Source: Gnetum montanum (lineage: Eukaryota > Streptophyta > Gnetopsida > Gnetales > Gnetaceae). From it: a stretch of DNA of 59,192 nt. Positions 22,688-34,585 of the stretch are shown piece after piece (positions within the stretch are counted from its first letter, which is position 1; each line of letters begins with the position of its first letter). Position numbers and translations under genes: made by a program. The DNA is taken from NCBI GenBank assembly GCA_015680685.1, contig MNCI01022504.1, positions 1 to 59,192 on the forward strand. Direction: 5' to 3'. The notes under the pieces are model-generated. The model had not been told where the DNA came from and made no database searches. It saw only the letters and a program-made list of their open reading frames with translations.

Positions 22688-22859
22688 TGATGAGTCATGA
22701 ATTGTTGGCTGCGATATCGCACCCACGATATCACGTACGCGATATTGCAGCCTACACGTGATATCGGATACATGATATTGCGGCCTGTCTCCTCATCTAT
22801 AAATAAGAGGCAGGTGAATTTGGTTTGGAAGCTAGTCTTTAGTATTAAGGTAGGGACTT
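22688..22859 (+). repeat. H1 3' LTR, first 172 bp
   Basis: TGATGAGTCATGAATTG start, then five GATATC-type palindromes (three in the 5' LTR), TATAAATA at 22798-22805, and GGTAGGGACTT, where it stops. The next bases of the LTR (TTTGTCAATTTTTCC) are found on minus at 31643 downward, so the LTR was cut here by an inversion breakpoint. Confidence 0.9.
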
Positions 22860-23769
22860 ATCTTGGTCGACGCATTGTTATTCTTGGATGAATTCTTAAC
22901 TATTGTGTCCATCTATCATTCCTAGAGCCTACAAAATCTTTGGTTTGTGGGTTTGTCGAGGCATAAAGGGCATGAGCCTGCTTTGGGGAGGACCCACTGG
23001 CATTCCTTTTTGGTGCAATTATTAAGTTCTTTCCCTTAAACATTTCTTGCAATTAACTGTTTCTCATTTCACCCCATCTATGACATCCATTTTTCTCTAC
23101 CCTTCTATGCATTTTTAATGAGTCACCATTGTTATTTCTCTAATATTCCTTGTTCTTTAATTTTCCATCCTATTACTACCAGAGGTTCACTCTTAGTCGT
23201 GGGGGCCTGTTACAAATTTTTCTGTTCCATTACTTATCTCACCCATACACCTTGGGTAGTTATCAGTTACAAACCTCTAATCCAGTATTCACCATACCCG
23301 CAACCTAGTGAATGTGCTTCATATCGAGGCAAGGTATCAATTACATTATATCTTATCTATCCTTGCTAATTCATGATTGTGTTGTATGTGCAAATGGCGA
23401 TCACATGGACAATGAACTAGGATAGGAGGGAGCACTCAAGATGGACTAGAGCAAAAGCATTTACGCAAGGAATAAGCTTGGTCATGTAGCCATGGATGAA
23501 CAACGGTGTGCACAAGTTTAACATCGGTAGCAATATGCCTCATTTTCTTTTCTCTCTCTCCCTTCAAGCTATGAAATGAAGGTCTGGATGTCATTTATGT
23601 ATAATGTTCACCACAATGGTTATGAACACCAATGTTGTTATATGTTTGTCGATTCGTTCACCAGACACTTTGAGTTTGTTATTCCATGTCACCATCTATT
23701 GTTGTTCAGTTAATAATCCCATACCTTCCCAATATTTTGTAAGGAACTTGAGGACGAGTTTTCATTCAA
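22860..23769 (+). other. M2 post-pol spacer, distal part (inverted)
   Basis: Same spacer type as 3120-4014. It contains the conserved block (22960-23000), the internal PPT-like tract (23192-23208) and an ATGG at 23395 with a short frame like that of A0. It continues the minus-strand spacer that stops at 31644. No real gene. Confidence 0.8.
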
Positions 23770-23780
23770 TCGTGGGGGTA
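23770..23780 (+). other. M2 polypurine tract
   Basis: TCGTGGGGGTA directly before the LTR. Confidence 0.85.
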
Positions 23781-24606
23781 TGATGAGTCCCGATATCAGA
23801 TATGTGATATCAAAGATGCCAAAGTGATATCGGACATGCGATGTTGGAACTTGTCTCATTGCTTATAAATAAGAGACAAGGGCACTTGGTTTGGTATTAG
23901 TTTTTAGTCCCTTAGCTGAACTCTTGTAGTTTTTCCCTTCCAGAGTTAGAATTATTTTTGAGAGCATTTTTGAGAGCCCGCAGTAGGAGTCATAAATTGA
24001 ATAGATCTTTATTCAAGTATTGTGTACCTGAGCACACCTTGTGTCCGGAAATGAAGACGAACTTTGTGATAAACCTTACAAAATTTAGAATAGCTTAATT
24101 ATTGCATTTCATGTTATTTACTATTATTTAATGCTTTCAATAATTACTTAATGTTATTTCATAGAATTATTAATTGTCAATTACCAATGAATTAGCACAC
24201 TCAACATGACCACTTCAAGCATACGTGGGAACACCTGGTAACCCAGTATTGACTAGCGTTTGGTAATCCTAGTAGTGTTACACTAGTTCAGGATGTGTCC
24301 AGAGAGTGGGAACAGATGCTGGTGTTAGGACTAGCTAGGGAATAGTTAACTAGTTAAATCAAATTAGTTATTAAATTACCTCATTCCTCTCTTTTAAGCA
24401 GCAAGAAAATAAAACATAAAAGAATAAAAATCACATACCTTAATCATACAATTGAGCCTTATAAGTAAGCTTGGGAAGACAACGATTACATAACTCATCC
24501 TTGTTCTATGTAGGTGCATAAGTAGTTAATCCTTGAAGTTTGACCGGATCGTGCATGAACACTCGTATTCATATGGTTGGGCATAGGGGTACCTCACCGC
24601 TCATCA
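23781..24606 (+). repeat. M2 3' LTR (826 bp), inverted relative to the M2 body
   Basis: TGATGAGTCCCGATATC start and CTCATCA end. TATAAATA is at 23864-23871. It is closely similar to the minus-strand LTR at 37176-38003 (828 bp), much more than to other LTRs here. It is followed by CTCGA, a one-transition match to CTTGA, the sequence flanking the other LTR. No PBS follows. Confidence 0.9.
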
Positions 24607-26480
24607 CTCGACATCTTGTAAACAATGTCATGATGCAATTTGACATTAGTTTGAATGTTGAAAATGGTCTCTAGGTTTTGATATGACAACATTGAGGATG
24701 CTAGAAACTTCTAATTCCTTAGTGACATTGATGCTAACACAATAGCATCAACATCATCCACATGATGTAACGTTTTGAACTCCTATTTTTCAAAAATGAA
24801 CTTTAATTAACCTCAATTAACTTTAGAGTCAAATTTGGAAACCCTGAGCTCATAAATTCTAGACAAAAATCCAAATGATAAGCTAGTTTCTTAAGATCTA
24901 TAGCACTTTTTCTTTTGGATTTTAAAAGATCAAGAACATGACCACCTTCCTTTCCAACATATCTCATGTGCTCCACAACCACCATAGCTCCTATTGGTAA
25001 TTTGCACGCTCCACCTAGTACCTAAGTACTTGATAGCTTGCATTTTAACACTAACACTAGTGTCAAGATTAGTATCAACATCACTTTGGTAGTTCTCCTT
25101 TCACTTGTTCTAGAGTTAGATTTTTTTAGCTCCAACGTCACTTGTTAAACGCTTCACCAAAATAGATCCATTTTGACCTTGAATTAATTCTAGACAATGT
25201 CTATAGCTTCTCCATCTATACTTACATCTACTAGAGATTAAAGTTCATCATCAAAATCCCTAGTTTGCTTATAAACTGAGTCTCTATTGGTAGCTTTATC
25301 CTGCATATGTTTTTCATAATTCCCTTGTAGTTTTGGTCATCCATAGGAGGGAAACCTTATATGTTATTAATAAAGCATATTAATTATTGAGAAGGAAATA
25401 ATAAAACCCTTTTCCCCACATTGATTTTCTCATTTATGATCTACATTTTATTCTCAATTATTATAAATATAATTTCATACTTAAATTTTATTTTACATTA
25501 CTCATAGTTCATTTTAATACTTAGTTTTTATTTGCATCATTTAAACATTGTTAAATTCTATTACTTATAATTATAGTTTTTCATTCATTCCCCTATCATT
25601 ATTAGTTTAAGGATGGTAGACTAAGTCCATATTTGATTGGAAGTTCATGCCCATTCATGTCATGATCATTGACTTATTGAGTATTATATTGATTGAAAGA
25701 CAATTTGTGGCCATGAGTGAGACACTTAGAATTTGATTCATGAAGATGCATTTAGAAGGTTAAAAAAGGAAAATTTTGTAGGAACAATTGCTCCACCATA
25801 CCATTTTGAAAAAGTGTCATTTTTATTATTGCAATTCTTAGATCGTTCACAACTTTAGCTCATAATGTATGTAGGACATTATAAGTTGGCCATGTAAGTT
25901 GCAATGAAAGTCATGATGCACTTCGTAGGTTGCAATGCATAAATTAAGACCATTGATGTGTTTCCATATCTTGTTGAAGGAAAAGAATGTTAAAATGTTA
26001 AGAAGGAAAAGAAAAAGGCTACATATAGTAAGAAAGGTAAAGTCTTTAAGATTTTAATGCAAGATTCAAAGAGAAAAACTCAAATCAAAAATTGCTAAAA
26101 AGTGTTATTTTTGTTGTCGCAATGCTTTGATTCATCACAACTTTCACTTGTGATGTGTGTGAAATTTTGCAAGTTGACCATGTAAAGTCACAATGAAATG
26201 CATAGGTTTGCTTGAGAATTCATGATTGACTAGCATTATTGTATCATGTAACTTAACAGTTTCTACTTCTTACAAGTGAGAACCATACTAGTTTCAGATT
26301 CGCTATAGATTCATCATTAGTGGTTTTAACTATTATGGATGAAAGATGTTATTAATAGGAAACTTTGCAAAAGTCAATTAATAGTAGTAGTATTATTATT
26401 AGTATAATTTTTATTAAAGTTAGATAACCTTAAGGGTTTTATTTTTAATTTTAATTTTAATTTTTAGTGTATATTATATG
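24607..26480. other. Gene-free stretch between M2 and B1 ends
   Basis: AT-rich with no recognisable gene. Two similar ~140-bp segments (about 25770-25930 and 26090-26230) share AAAGTGTCATTTTTATTATTGCAA-like and GCAAGTTGACCATGTAA-like parts, and a third relative occurs on the opposite strand at about 38170-38320. The open frame at 24803-24985 (minus) has no family I can name. Confidence 0.65.
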
Positions 26481-26485
26481 ATTTA
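26481..26485 (+). repeat. Target-site duplication of B1 (5' side)
   Basis: ATTTA before the 5' LTR; partner at 7153-7157 on the minus strand. Confidence 0.8.
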
Positions 26486-27356
26486 TGATGAGTCATATTT
26501 TGCATGGCTCCGATATCGGAGCCATGATGTCAAGTATCCAATATTAGGACACAACCTCTGACGTTGAGCATCCGATATCACCTCTTCCACGTGCACCTAT
26601 AAATACGCCACTTGGGTGCACGGTTGAGACATAGAAGAAGTAGAGAAAATAAAGTTAGATTCATAGATTTTTGATTTCAAGCTTTGTTAGTTTCCAATGC
26701 ATGTCCACAGTGTGATGTTAAGCAATTGTACAACATCCTTATTCAAGTGTGATGTACTTGGACATGTTGCATGTTCGGTAATAAAGATCGAGGTTACTTC
26801 CATCATTGTAGCATCCACTTAGCTTTATTATTGCTTTTAATTATTTAATTGTTTACTATTTTCATTAGTTAATGTTTCCATTTATTACCCTTTATTATTC
26901 CTATCATTAAGTGAAATGAGTATGACTAATCACGAGTGCTTATGCATAATTACTTGGTAACCCAATAGTGTATCGTTTGATACACCTAGTGAAGTACACT
27001 TGGTAATCCCAGCAGTAGTTATGCGAAGTCCAAGGTGTGTGCAAATGGTTAGGGATGGATAATCATTACACATAGGCTAGTTTAGACTTTACTAAACACT
27101 TGCTAATTAGCTTAATTAGTCATTTATTATCATTAAGAGTGGCTTAGGGCCAGACAACATCAAGAATCATATGGCTCACTCTAGACTAAACCATATGTGA
27201 TAAAGCTACCACTCGTCTAGGTGGAAAGATAGTGAACTATGATCAAGGCATAATGATTTAGATGCACAACTAGTCCCATCCACAGACTTTGATTGGATTA
27301 TGTGTGAACACTTGTGATTCATATGGTTGGACATAAGGGTACCTCATCAGTCATCA
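26486..27356 (+). repeat. B1 5' LTR (871 bp)
   Basis: TGATGAGTCATATTTTGC start and GTCATCA end. U3 has CCGATATCGGAGCC, CCAATATTAGG and CCGATATCACC; TATAAATA is at 26598-26605. It pairs with 7158-8047. Confidence 0.9.
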
Positions 27357-27357
27357 T

Positions 27358-27375
27358 TAGCATTGTCGCTAGGGC
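27358..27375 (+). other. B1 primer-binding site, decayed
   Basis: TAGCATTGTCGCTAGGGC, one base after the LTR. It matches the tRNA-Asp type at 11 of 18 positions, with most differences being transitions. Confidence 0.6.
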
Positions 27376-27481
27376 TAGTGCTAGTTATCTAGATTAGTTA
27401 TATCATACACGACAACTGTAAATGCATTAATGATACATCTTTTAGAAAATATTAAATTGCACACATCATTAACTAAAAGCA

Positions 27482-29988
27482 ATGTCTCTTTCACAAGGAA
27501 GTGATAATGCAATGTATAGCAAGAACATTCATTGGAGAAATAACGAGATATATGTTGAGGAAAATTGGAGTGAGTAACTTCATATAGGGGCTTCATATGT
27601 TCATGAACACCCTGACAACACTCAAGGACTACATTCACCTAAGGAAAAAAACCCTAGAGGAGATGAATTAAGTCCTAGACTAGGGAAGGCCTCAAGTCTA
27701 GGACCTCCTCAAAACCTAGAAAAGATAAATTAAGGGACCCTAGGAAACACCATACAAGCCATGGCAACCCTTCTAGTTTCTTATCTTCCTCTTCCTCTTC
27801 AACGTCTATTTCTAATGAAGATGAATGTATGTATAGAGATAGAGCTTCACTATGGGGTCAAAATAAAGATAGGAATTAAAACCACAAGAAAAATCAAAGA
27901 CATCAAAGTAAACATAGACAAAGTCATCACAATCAAATGAATTGGAATAGATATTTTCATCATAACATGTTTAATGATGATGAATCCTTGTTGGCCACTA
28001 AGAGCTTGATGTAGATCATAGAGGTAGTTAAGATACCCCACAGGCATCACAGGGAAAGTTGCCTGACCAGGCTTGATATGAACAATATCCTTAAATTTGT
28101 AGGAGGCTATGATTCAGATCCACAACATCATTTACAAGCCTTCCATGATGCATGTGCCTTTTACAACATTGAAAGTGGGTGGAAAAAGCTTAAGCTCTTT
28201 CCTAGAACACTAATTAATAGAGTTGAAGTATGGTATAGATCGTTGAAACCAAATTCAATCCAACGATGGTCCACAATGCTGGAACTCTTCAACGAGAAAT
28301 ACCAAACCTATGCGAGGGTATCCAAGTTGAAGAGAGATCCAAGGATGAAGAAAAGAACAACATGAACCCTTGGATATGGCCTTAGATAGATATTATTCTC
28401 TATTAAATAGATGCCCATTCCATGATTTCTCTAAGGAAGAGTAACTTTTCCACATCATAGATGGGCTTCATAATGAAATGAGGGATACTCTTGGGATGTA
28501 TGCTCCAGGTCAATTATATGAGCTATCAACCCATCAAATCCAAGAGCTAATCGAGTGTGTGGCAAAAGAAGAAGGAGAGCTATGCAAATGGAAGAATGTT
28601 AAGAAATATCATTTGGACCCAACTCTTCAAAAGAAAAAGATCCACATCTATGATAAGGAGAAAGAAACTGCTCTCAATAGGGTGATTCTGCAATAAGTGT
28701 TGTCGATACAAAAGTTTATTGATGACTTGAAGAAAAGTTTGATAGGATGTCAGAGTGGATAAATGAAATAGTTACAACTTTCATGCAAACTGTAGGGGAG
28801 AATGTAATGCAAAACAAATCAAGCAATCAAAATAAACAGAGGAAGAAGTACCAAGAAATAGCTAGGAACACTTATAAACAAATAGGGAAAACAGCTAAAG
28901 AAAGCAAGGCTATAGACTTAACCACAAACAAAGATGACAAATGTAACATTTGCATATATGATCACCTAAAGGACCATTGCATAGTCATGTCACATCTACA
29001 TGAGTATTGGGCTTTTGCATTAAATCCCAAGTTCATACAAAAGCACATGCCCAGGAAATTACCTTTTCTACAAGGAAATTATAGACAGTCCTACAACCAA
29101 TCATACTAACCTAGGGGGACTTATTACCAACCTTAATGCTATCATCAACTACAATGGAAAAATACATAGTCATGGGGGAAGCCATAACAAAACTAGCCCT
29201 ACCCTTACTACTAGCTAAACCCATATGGATATTATGTTCAATAACCTATTTTCCCAACTAGTTCTACATCCTCTACTTCAAATCACTACTATCACTCTCC
29301 CAAGTATCATCAACAAGTGACATCTCCTAAAGGATCACCGCCTCACACCTCTTACCCTCCATCCTATCCTCAATATTCTCATGCTCCATCCCATCACATG
29401 CCATCACTAGCAACACAGGGAGGTTCAACACCATAAAATTAATAAAAAAATGCCACTTGTGTTGCAAATGTGCATAGACATGCTAATGCTAGTAGGTTCC
29501 CACCACAATCTTGGAAATGTCCTTTCTTCAGGATAACTCCCATGCATAAGCGTAACACTCATGAACCTACCACATCATCCTAACTAGCACAATGTTAATC
29601 TAGTGCAATGCCTTCTCTTTCACAACTAATGTCCTCTGAGCCTACGTAAAGGCCACCATCCATCGTTACTCCAACACCTAACAAAAGTAATGAAAATATC
29701 ATTTTAGAGAGACAAATGAATCCATGCATACTTAATAGGGATCAAGGGTGCAATTGTGGGCCAAACATCTGCAACATTGACACAACTCATACTTTGATCC
29801 ATTATGCATTTAATAACCATGTGTGTGAACAATAGCTTGTCTATGCAATCACCACTAAACCAAGAGACACCTAGTGGCTTGAAAATGAAAGGTTAACATT
29901 ATCTTATAAATGCATGGAGCCTACCTATCCACTTATTAATTCTTATTATCATCAACTGCTTAGTTGTGGGGGAAGCACCCCATCCTAA
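27482..29988 (+). pseudogene. gag: B1 gag fused to linker and pol tail
   Basis: The ATG at 27482 encodes MSLSQGSDN. The charged linker is frameshifted. The capsid domain is clear at 28078-28340 (MNNILKFVGGYDSDPQHHLQ, HDACAFYNIE, LKLFPRTL, WYRSLKPNSIQRWSTM), then LGMYAPGQLYEL (28490) and a knuckle-like CNICIYDHLKDHC (28942-28980). After a Tyr/Ser/Pro-rich C-terminus the sequence goes at about 29740 to DQGCNC, which in Z lies after the protease, so protease is deleted. It reads on through ITTKPRDT and CMEPTYP, then jumps near 29950 to the pol C-terminal tail (LLSCGGS) and the TAA at 29986-29988. The second jump is in frame. RT, RNase H and integrase are absent. Confidence 0.82.
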
Positions 29989-30977
29989 CATTCAAATTAA
30001 TAGGTGTTTTTCATCTTTTTGTTTTACAATTTTTTATCATTTTCTTATTTCTTGATACAAAGTTTTCCTATCCTTTTCAACTTTTTCCACATTTTTTTTT
30101 CATTTCCTTTGTCAATAATCTCGCTTATGAATAAAATGATCATGTATCCCATTAAGGTAAGGTTTTCCCTATGTTGTCAAATCATAAGGGATTGATTGTT
30201 TGGATAGTGAGACCACATCATCCATCCATCTATTTCATTAATAAGAGGTTTTTTCCCTAGTCATAATGATATGCTTTTCCATCATCAAACTAATAATAAA
30301 TTCATAATCATTATGCCTACACAAAAAAGTGTATAACCAATGAGGAATGTGAAGGGTGTTACATCAAGGGGATTTGTGGATTCTCTTTGACCACTTCTAT
30401 ATGTTCTATCTTGTTGCTTAGGTTGTAATTGTATCCTTGTATATCTAATGAAAAATGGAAGTATGAGTACAATAAATGGACATTGAATAAAATTTTGAGG
30501 GTCTAATGAAAGACATGTTACCAATGCCTAAAGGTTGGTAGCTTCCTAGATTCCATCAAAACTAAAAATAAGAACAAAAAGTAAAAAGTGCCATGAATAA
30601 GCTCCTCCCTTAGACAAAATACCAAGTGATGGTACTCCTTGCAACTGTGGTAGTTTTATGATTGTCAAATGAAGTGATGAAATAATGTGATGTCACTAGA
30701 ATGTGGTTTCAACTTGGTTTAAATCTTGGAAAGAAGGGCTAATGATTACTTAACCATTAATAACACACAAGGATTCATTATGCCTATGGTAAGGCATCTC
30801 ACATCCCAATTCCTGCAATCCTTTCTACAGTCCATCTCATCTCACTATCTATATAATCCTAACTTGTGGTTTTGTGAAACATAGAGATGTTTTCTCAAAT
30901 TGGTGGTTTTAACATGTGTGCGTTGTTTCATAGGTATGCATTGCATTAAATCCCTTTGGTGCTTACAGATATTTTTA
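29989..30977 (+). other. B1 spacer, proximal half
   Basis: T-rich non-coding stretch like the start of the other spacers. No gene. It ends at the H1 insertion site. Confidence 0.65.
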
Positions 30978-30982
30978 GGTGT
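30978..30982 (-). repeat. Target-site duplication of H1 (3' side)
   Basis: GGTGT on plus is ACACC on minus, identical to 11975-11979. Confidence 0.85.
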
Positions 30983-31643
30983 TCATGAGTGGTGAGATAC
31001 CCCTACACTCAACCATATGAATACGAGTGCTTCACGCACAATCCAGTCGAACTCCGCAGACGGACTAGTTGTGGTATCTAGACAGTTACTCGTAGATTTT
31101 AGTTTGCTGTCTTCCCACCTGGACTAGTATTAGCTTGTCACGTATGGTTTAGTCCAGAGTGAGGTGTATAATGTGTTCCTACACTAATGCTACTTCTGGG
31201 TATGGGAAATAATATCAACTAAGCTAGGAGAGAGAGGGTGAGAGAGAATCTAAACTAGCCTAAGTGTGATGAGCATTCGTTCCTTAATCATCCGTACACA
31301 TCTTAGACCGCGTGCACGACTACCACTGGGATTACCAAGCGCATGGCCTAGGTATGCTACTGGGTTACCAAGTAGTCACACTTAAATGCTCATGATTAAG
31401 TCATACTCATTCCACGTTACTAGGAGATAAGGGTTGAGAGATATTAACTAAGAAAGCAATAAATAACAATAACAATTAAATAATTAAGCTAAGTGGATGC
31501 TACAATGATGAAGTAATCTCGATCTTTATTGCTGTCATGTGTGTGTCCAAGTACGTCACACTCAAATAAGGATGTCGTACAATTACAATCATCACACTGT
31601 AGGCATGCACTGAGAGAAAGGGTTGAGAGGAAAAATTGACAAA
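30983..31643 (-). repeat. H1 3' LTR, remaining 661 bp (inverted)
   Basis: Read on minus it starts TTTGTCAATTTTTCC, the exact continuation of the LTR that stops at 22859, and ends CTCATGA at 30983 (last bases mutated). It contains the undivided CT-rich site that N1 hit in the other LTR. It has no U3 and no TATA box, which are at 22688-22859. Confidence 0.9.
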
Positions 31644-32627
31644 ATCATAAAACAGGCAATGAGGTGGAATATGGAAAGCAATATGAAAAGAGAAGAGAGA
31701 ATGGAATGGAATCCCAAAATCAGGGTTGTGTAAAGTCCCTTGTGTAGTATGTGATTAAGGTGACTTAATAAAATTCAACCCAAATCTAGATTAAAACTAT
31801 CCACATCCAGTGACCTTGTATCAACACACTTGACCAACCCATCCTCCTGAAGCAACACGAATGCATTCACAGAGCAACCACCATCCCAAAAAGAGAAGAA
31901 TAGAGAAGTAAGAAGTTAGAAAGGGCCTTAGTTAGAGGGGACCTTCAGGCATGGGTAGCATGTCTTTCCAATGCCATAACCAGTGCTTGTAGCCCATGTT
32001 TTGTTATTATGTCTAAGGGGTGTGCTTTGAATTCCCACCAGTTTGTTTGTTTTTTTTTGGTGAGAACCACACCATGCAAAGACTTATTTGATTCATTCAA
32101 CTTCCTAAGATTAGTTGATAGCGAGATGGTGGAAAACCTATGAAAAACATTCAAGTACCCAAGAGCTTAGCCAACACAAACGTGTTGAATCTCCTTGAGG
32201 TCACACCCTTTTCAATCCATTTGAATCTTTCCTTGGTTTGAAGAATATCAAGCCACTAATTCATTAATAGGTTTGCTTAGAAAAAGGGATAGTATAGTTC
32301 CAAAACCAAGGGAGACCATAGAGTTGAGTGGATGAATGGATGATGTGGACGCATTGCCTATTTTATCAAAAGAAACCATATCTTAGCATCAACATTGAAA
32401 TTTAAAGGTAAAAACCAAACATTAACAAGCAACACTATTATAGTGCAATCCACCATCATGAGTAGTTATTATGTGACGAGTGAGAATAAATCAAACAAAA
32501 TGTAATAAGGAAAGAAATAGTAAAAATGTTAATGATGGTGTAAAACAAAAACAAGTAAATATGAAAAAATGTGTAGAACAAAAAATGTGTAAAAAAAAAA
32601 GATAAAAGAAACTAAGGCTTAGAATAA
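31644..32627 (-). other. M2 spacer, proximal part
   Basis: Homologous to about 2138-3100 of A0. No gene. At 31644 it is fused to the inverted H1 LTR; the last shared motif on minus is CACCTCATTGCCTG. Confidence 0.8.
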
Positions 32628-34585
32628 CTAGCATTGGTGACCATCTCCCCCACAACTAAGTTGGAAGGAGGAGATCCAAAATAATGAGCAGGGTTGTCCA
32701 TCAACAGAGGTAGTACTAGTACTGGTCATTTTGGGCTCGTGGAAAGGTTTAGTTTGCTGGATGTTAACCAATAATTTCTTATCTGGGCTTCCAGGTTTAT
32801 AGATCATCATGGCCCCTAAAGGAAAAGTTTCATGAATGATATAAGGTCCTTCCCATAGTGTTTAAAATTTAGTTCATTGTGGCACATGTGCTGGATTCCA
32901 ATAAAGAACCTTATCTCCTGGTTGGTATTTGACTTTTCTAATTTTCAGGTCATGACATTATTTGTTGAAGGCCTTGTGCAGTTTGTTGGATGATAAGGCA
33001 GCTAATCAGTCCAATGCTTGTTCAAAGTCCACTTCGTAGGTGGAGAAATCATCCATAAAAACCTCCACACCATTCCCTATTTGCTGCTAAAATATACTAA
33101 GAACCAGGCATTGAAATGTTGCTGGAGCATTGCACAAGCCAAACAACATCTGCCTATCTGCAAATGTCCCCCAAGGACTCATGAATGTAGTCTTGGCTTG
33201 GTCTTTTGATGCTGTTTGCATTTTATTGTACCCAGTGTAACCATCTAGAAAACTATAGTAGCAATGCCTTGCAATGGTATCTAAAACTTGGTCAACGAAT
33301 GGCAATGGGAAATGGTCTTTAAATGTTGCCATGTTTAATAGCCTAAAGTCTATACACACCCTCCATTTACCACCTTTTTTAGGCACAATGACTAATAGAC
33401 TAACCCATTCACTATCAGCAATGGGGTAGATGAACCCAACCTTTAAAAGTTGTTCAATTTTTTCTTTAACAACTTGCTTAAGCTTTGGGTTCATTCGCCT
33501 TTGCGGTTGTCGTTGAGGCTTCATAGAGGGGTCAGTGTAAATTCTATGTTGGCATATCCTAGGATCTATTCTAGTTAATTCAAGATACAACCAAGTAAAG
33601 GCTTTTGACCATTTGTTTACCATCTTTAGTAGTCTTTTTTTTGTTGAGGAGTGAGCTTAGCATTAATGATTACCGGTTTTCCATTCTTGAGAAATGTATA
33701 CTCCATACTGGTGGGCAATAGTTTTAACTCAAGGGGTTCTTGCTTAAACTCGTCAGGGATTTCCAACTTTCCCTAGTTGATATTTTCGGTGTCAGTACTT
33801 GGAAGTTGGCAATGGACTTGCTCCACTGCATCTATGCTATCAATATAGGCATAAGTCAAGCTCTCAATTGGTTCCATGCATATAGTTGAATTGTTCTCTT
33901 GGTCAACTGTCAGCCACTAGGTGCCTTCCTGTCTTGTGGCTACTACATATAGGCATCTTTGTATGTCAGTTACTTGTACACACTGGTTGCATGCAGGCAA
34001 TGTTAAGCGTTGTACAAACTAGGACTTCTGCACATAGTTGCACCCTATGTCACTGTATGCAATGCATGGAACTTTCTTCTTCTCGATCTTTCCAAACGTA
34101 TTTTCTTTTGATATCTCTAGGGAAAGATCACGTATTCCTAGGTATGCATTAATCGTACTTAGCCATGCTGTTTCCATTATGATTGGGAAGTCCCCCTTAT
34201 AGTTGTTGACTTGGATTACTAGGAAATTGGCTGGATACGACCACCCACAAACAGTGGTGACAATGTCCTCCACTAGTCCCAATGGGACAGTGATGGACTA
34301 GTCGGTCAACTCTAGACGAATGTTACTCTTTTTTAGCGGAGGTAGGTTTTAGGCTTTGTACATTTCTTGAGAGATTAGGTTAACACTAGAACCTGAATCT
34401 AAAAGAGCTTTGTAATGCTCATTTCCATTGATTTGCAAATATATAAGAGGAATTCTAGGATCAGAGAATTTTCTAGGAAGATGACCAACTTTAATCCAAT
34501 CAGTGATGATGTGGGTTAACATAACAGTATGCGTTGGGTGTGGTTTTTGGTTCAAAGAAAGCTCCAAAGATTCAAACAATGGCAA
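32628..34585 (-). pseudogene. pol: M2 protease-RT with internal deletion to the integrase C-terminus
   Basis: Protease with ALLDSGSSVNLIS (near 34400), GLVEDIVTTVCGWSYP and FPIIM. RT is at 33623-33010: VPKKGGKWRVCIDFRLLN (block with the conserved basic residues), FLDGYTGYN with the first catalytic Asp, FGLCNAPATFQ, and FMDDFSTY with the catalytic Asp pair (near 33050). Just after EQALD, near 33005, the frame jumps to AALSSNKLHKAFNK of the integrase end, then DKVLYWNPAHVP, YKPGSPDKKLLVNIQ and the tail ending SCGGDGHQC with TAG at 32628. RNase H and the integrase core are missing. The deletion is in frame. Remaining damage is mostly single stops. M2 could not copy itself. Confidence 0.9.

Larger units (their letters stand above)
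11980..22859 (+). mobile_element. Element H1 (contains N1): LTR, gag, ORF3 part, 3' LTR start
   Basis: The 5' LTR starts at 11980, is cut by N1 (12461-19411), resumes at 19412 and runs into the N tract. Gag begins inside the N tract. Gag is followed directly by the middle and end of ORF3, with no protease, RT or integrase, then a PPT and the first 172 bp of the 3' LTR. The rest of that LTR is at 30983-31643 on minus, separated by an inversion. TSD is ACACC. Apart from N1 the element is about 4.6 kb as assembled, but the N tract probably hides PBS and the Gag N-terminus. Confidence 0.82.
26486..30982 (+). mobile_element. Element B1, 5' half (inverted)
   Basis: 5' LTR, degenerate PBS, gag, gag-linker-tail fusion and the first half of the spacer. 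It ends at the ACACC duplication of H1 (30978-30982, seen as GGTGT). It continues at 11974 on minus once the inversion and H1 are undone: the TTTAGGTGT end joins GGTTATACAAGGGCATTAAGG as in the spacer of Z (54960-54992). Confidence 0.82.

Noticed and set aside
22688-24606. First taken as one long composite LTR or a novel element
   Set aside because: The break at 22859/22860 joins the U3 of one LTR to the spacer of another element, and both missing parts are found at 31643/31644. An inversion explains it better.
24803-24985. Small minus-strand frame as a possible host gene
   Set aside because: 60 codons, no partner elsewhere in the window, no splice or promoter context and no recognisable domain.
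30004-30195. Hydrophobic frame after B1 gag as a membrane protein
   Set aside because: It is a T-rich spacer start that gives Phe/Leu-rich translation in any frame; the homologous spacers at 2138, 16747 and 53756 do the same without conserving a protein.
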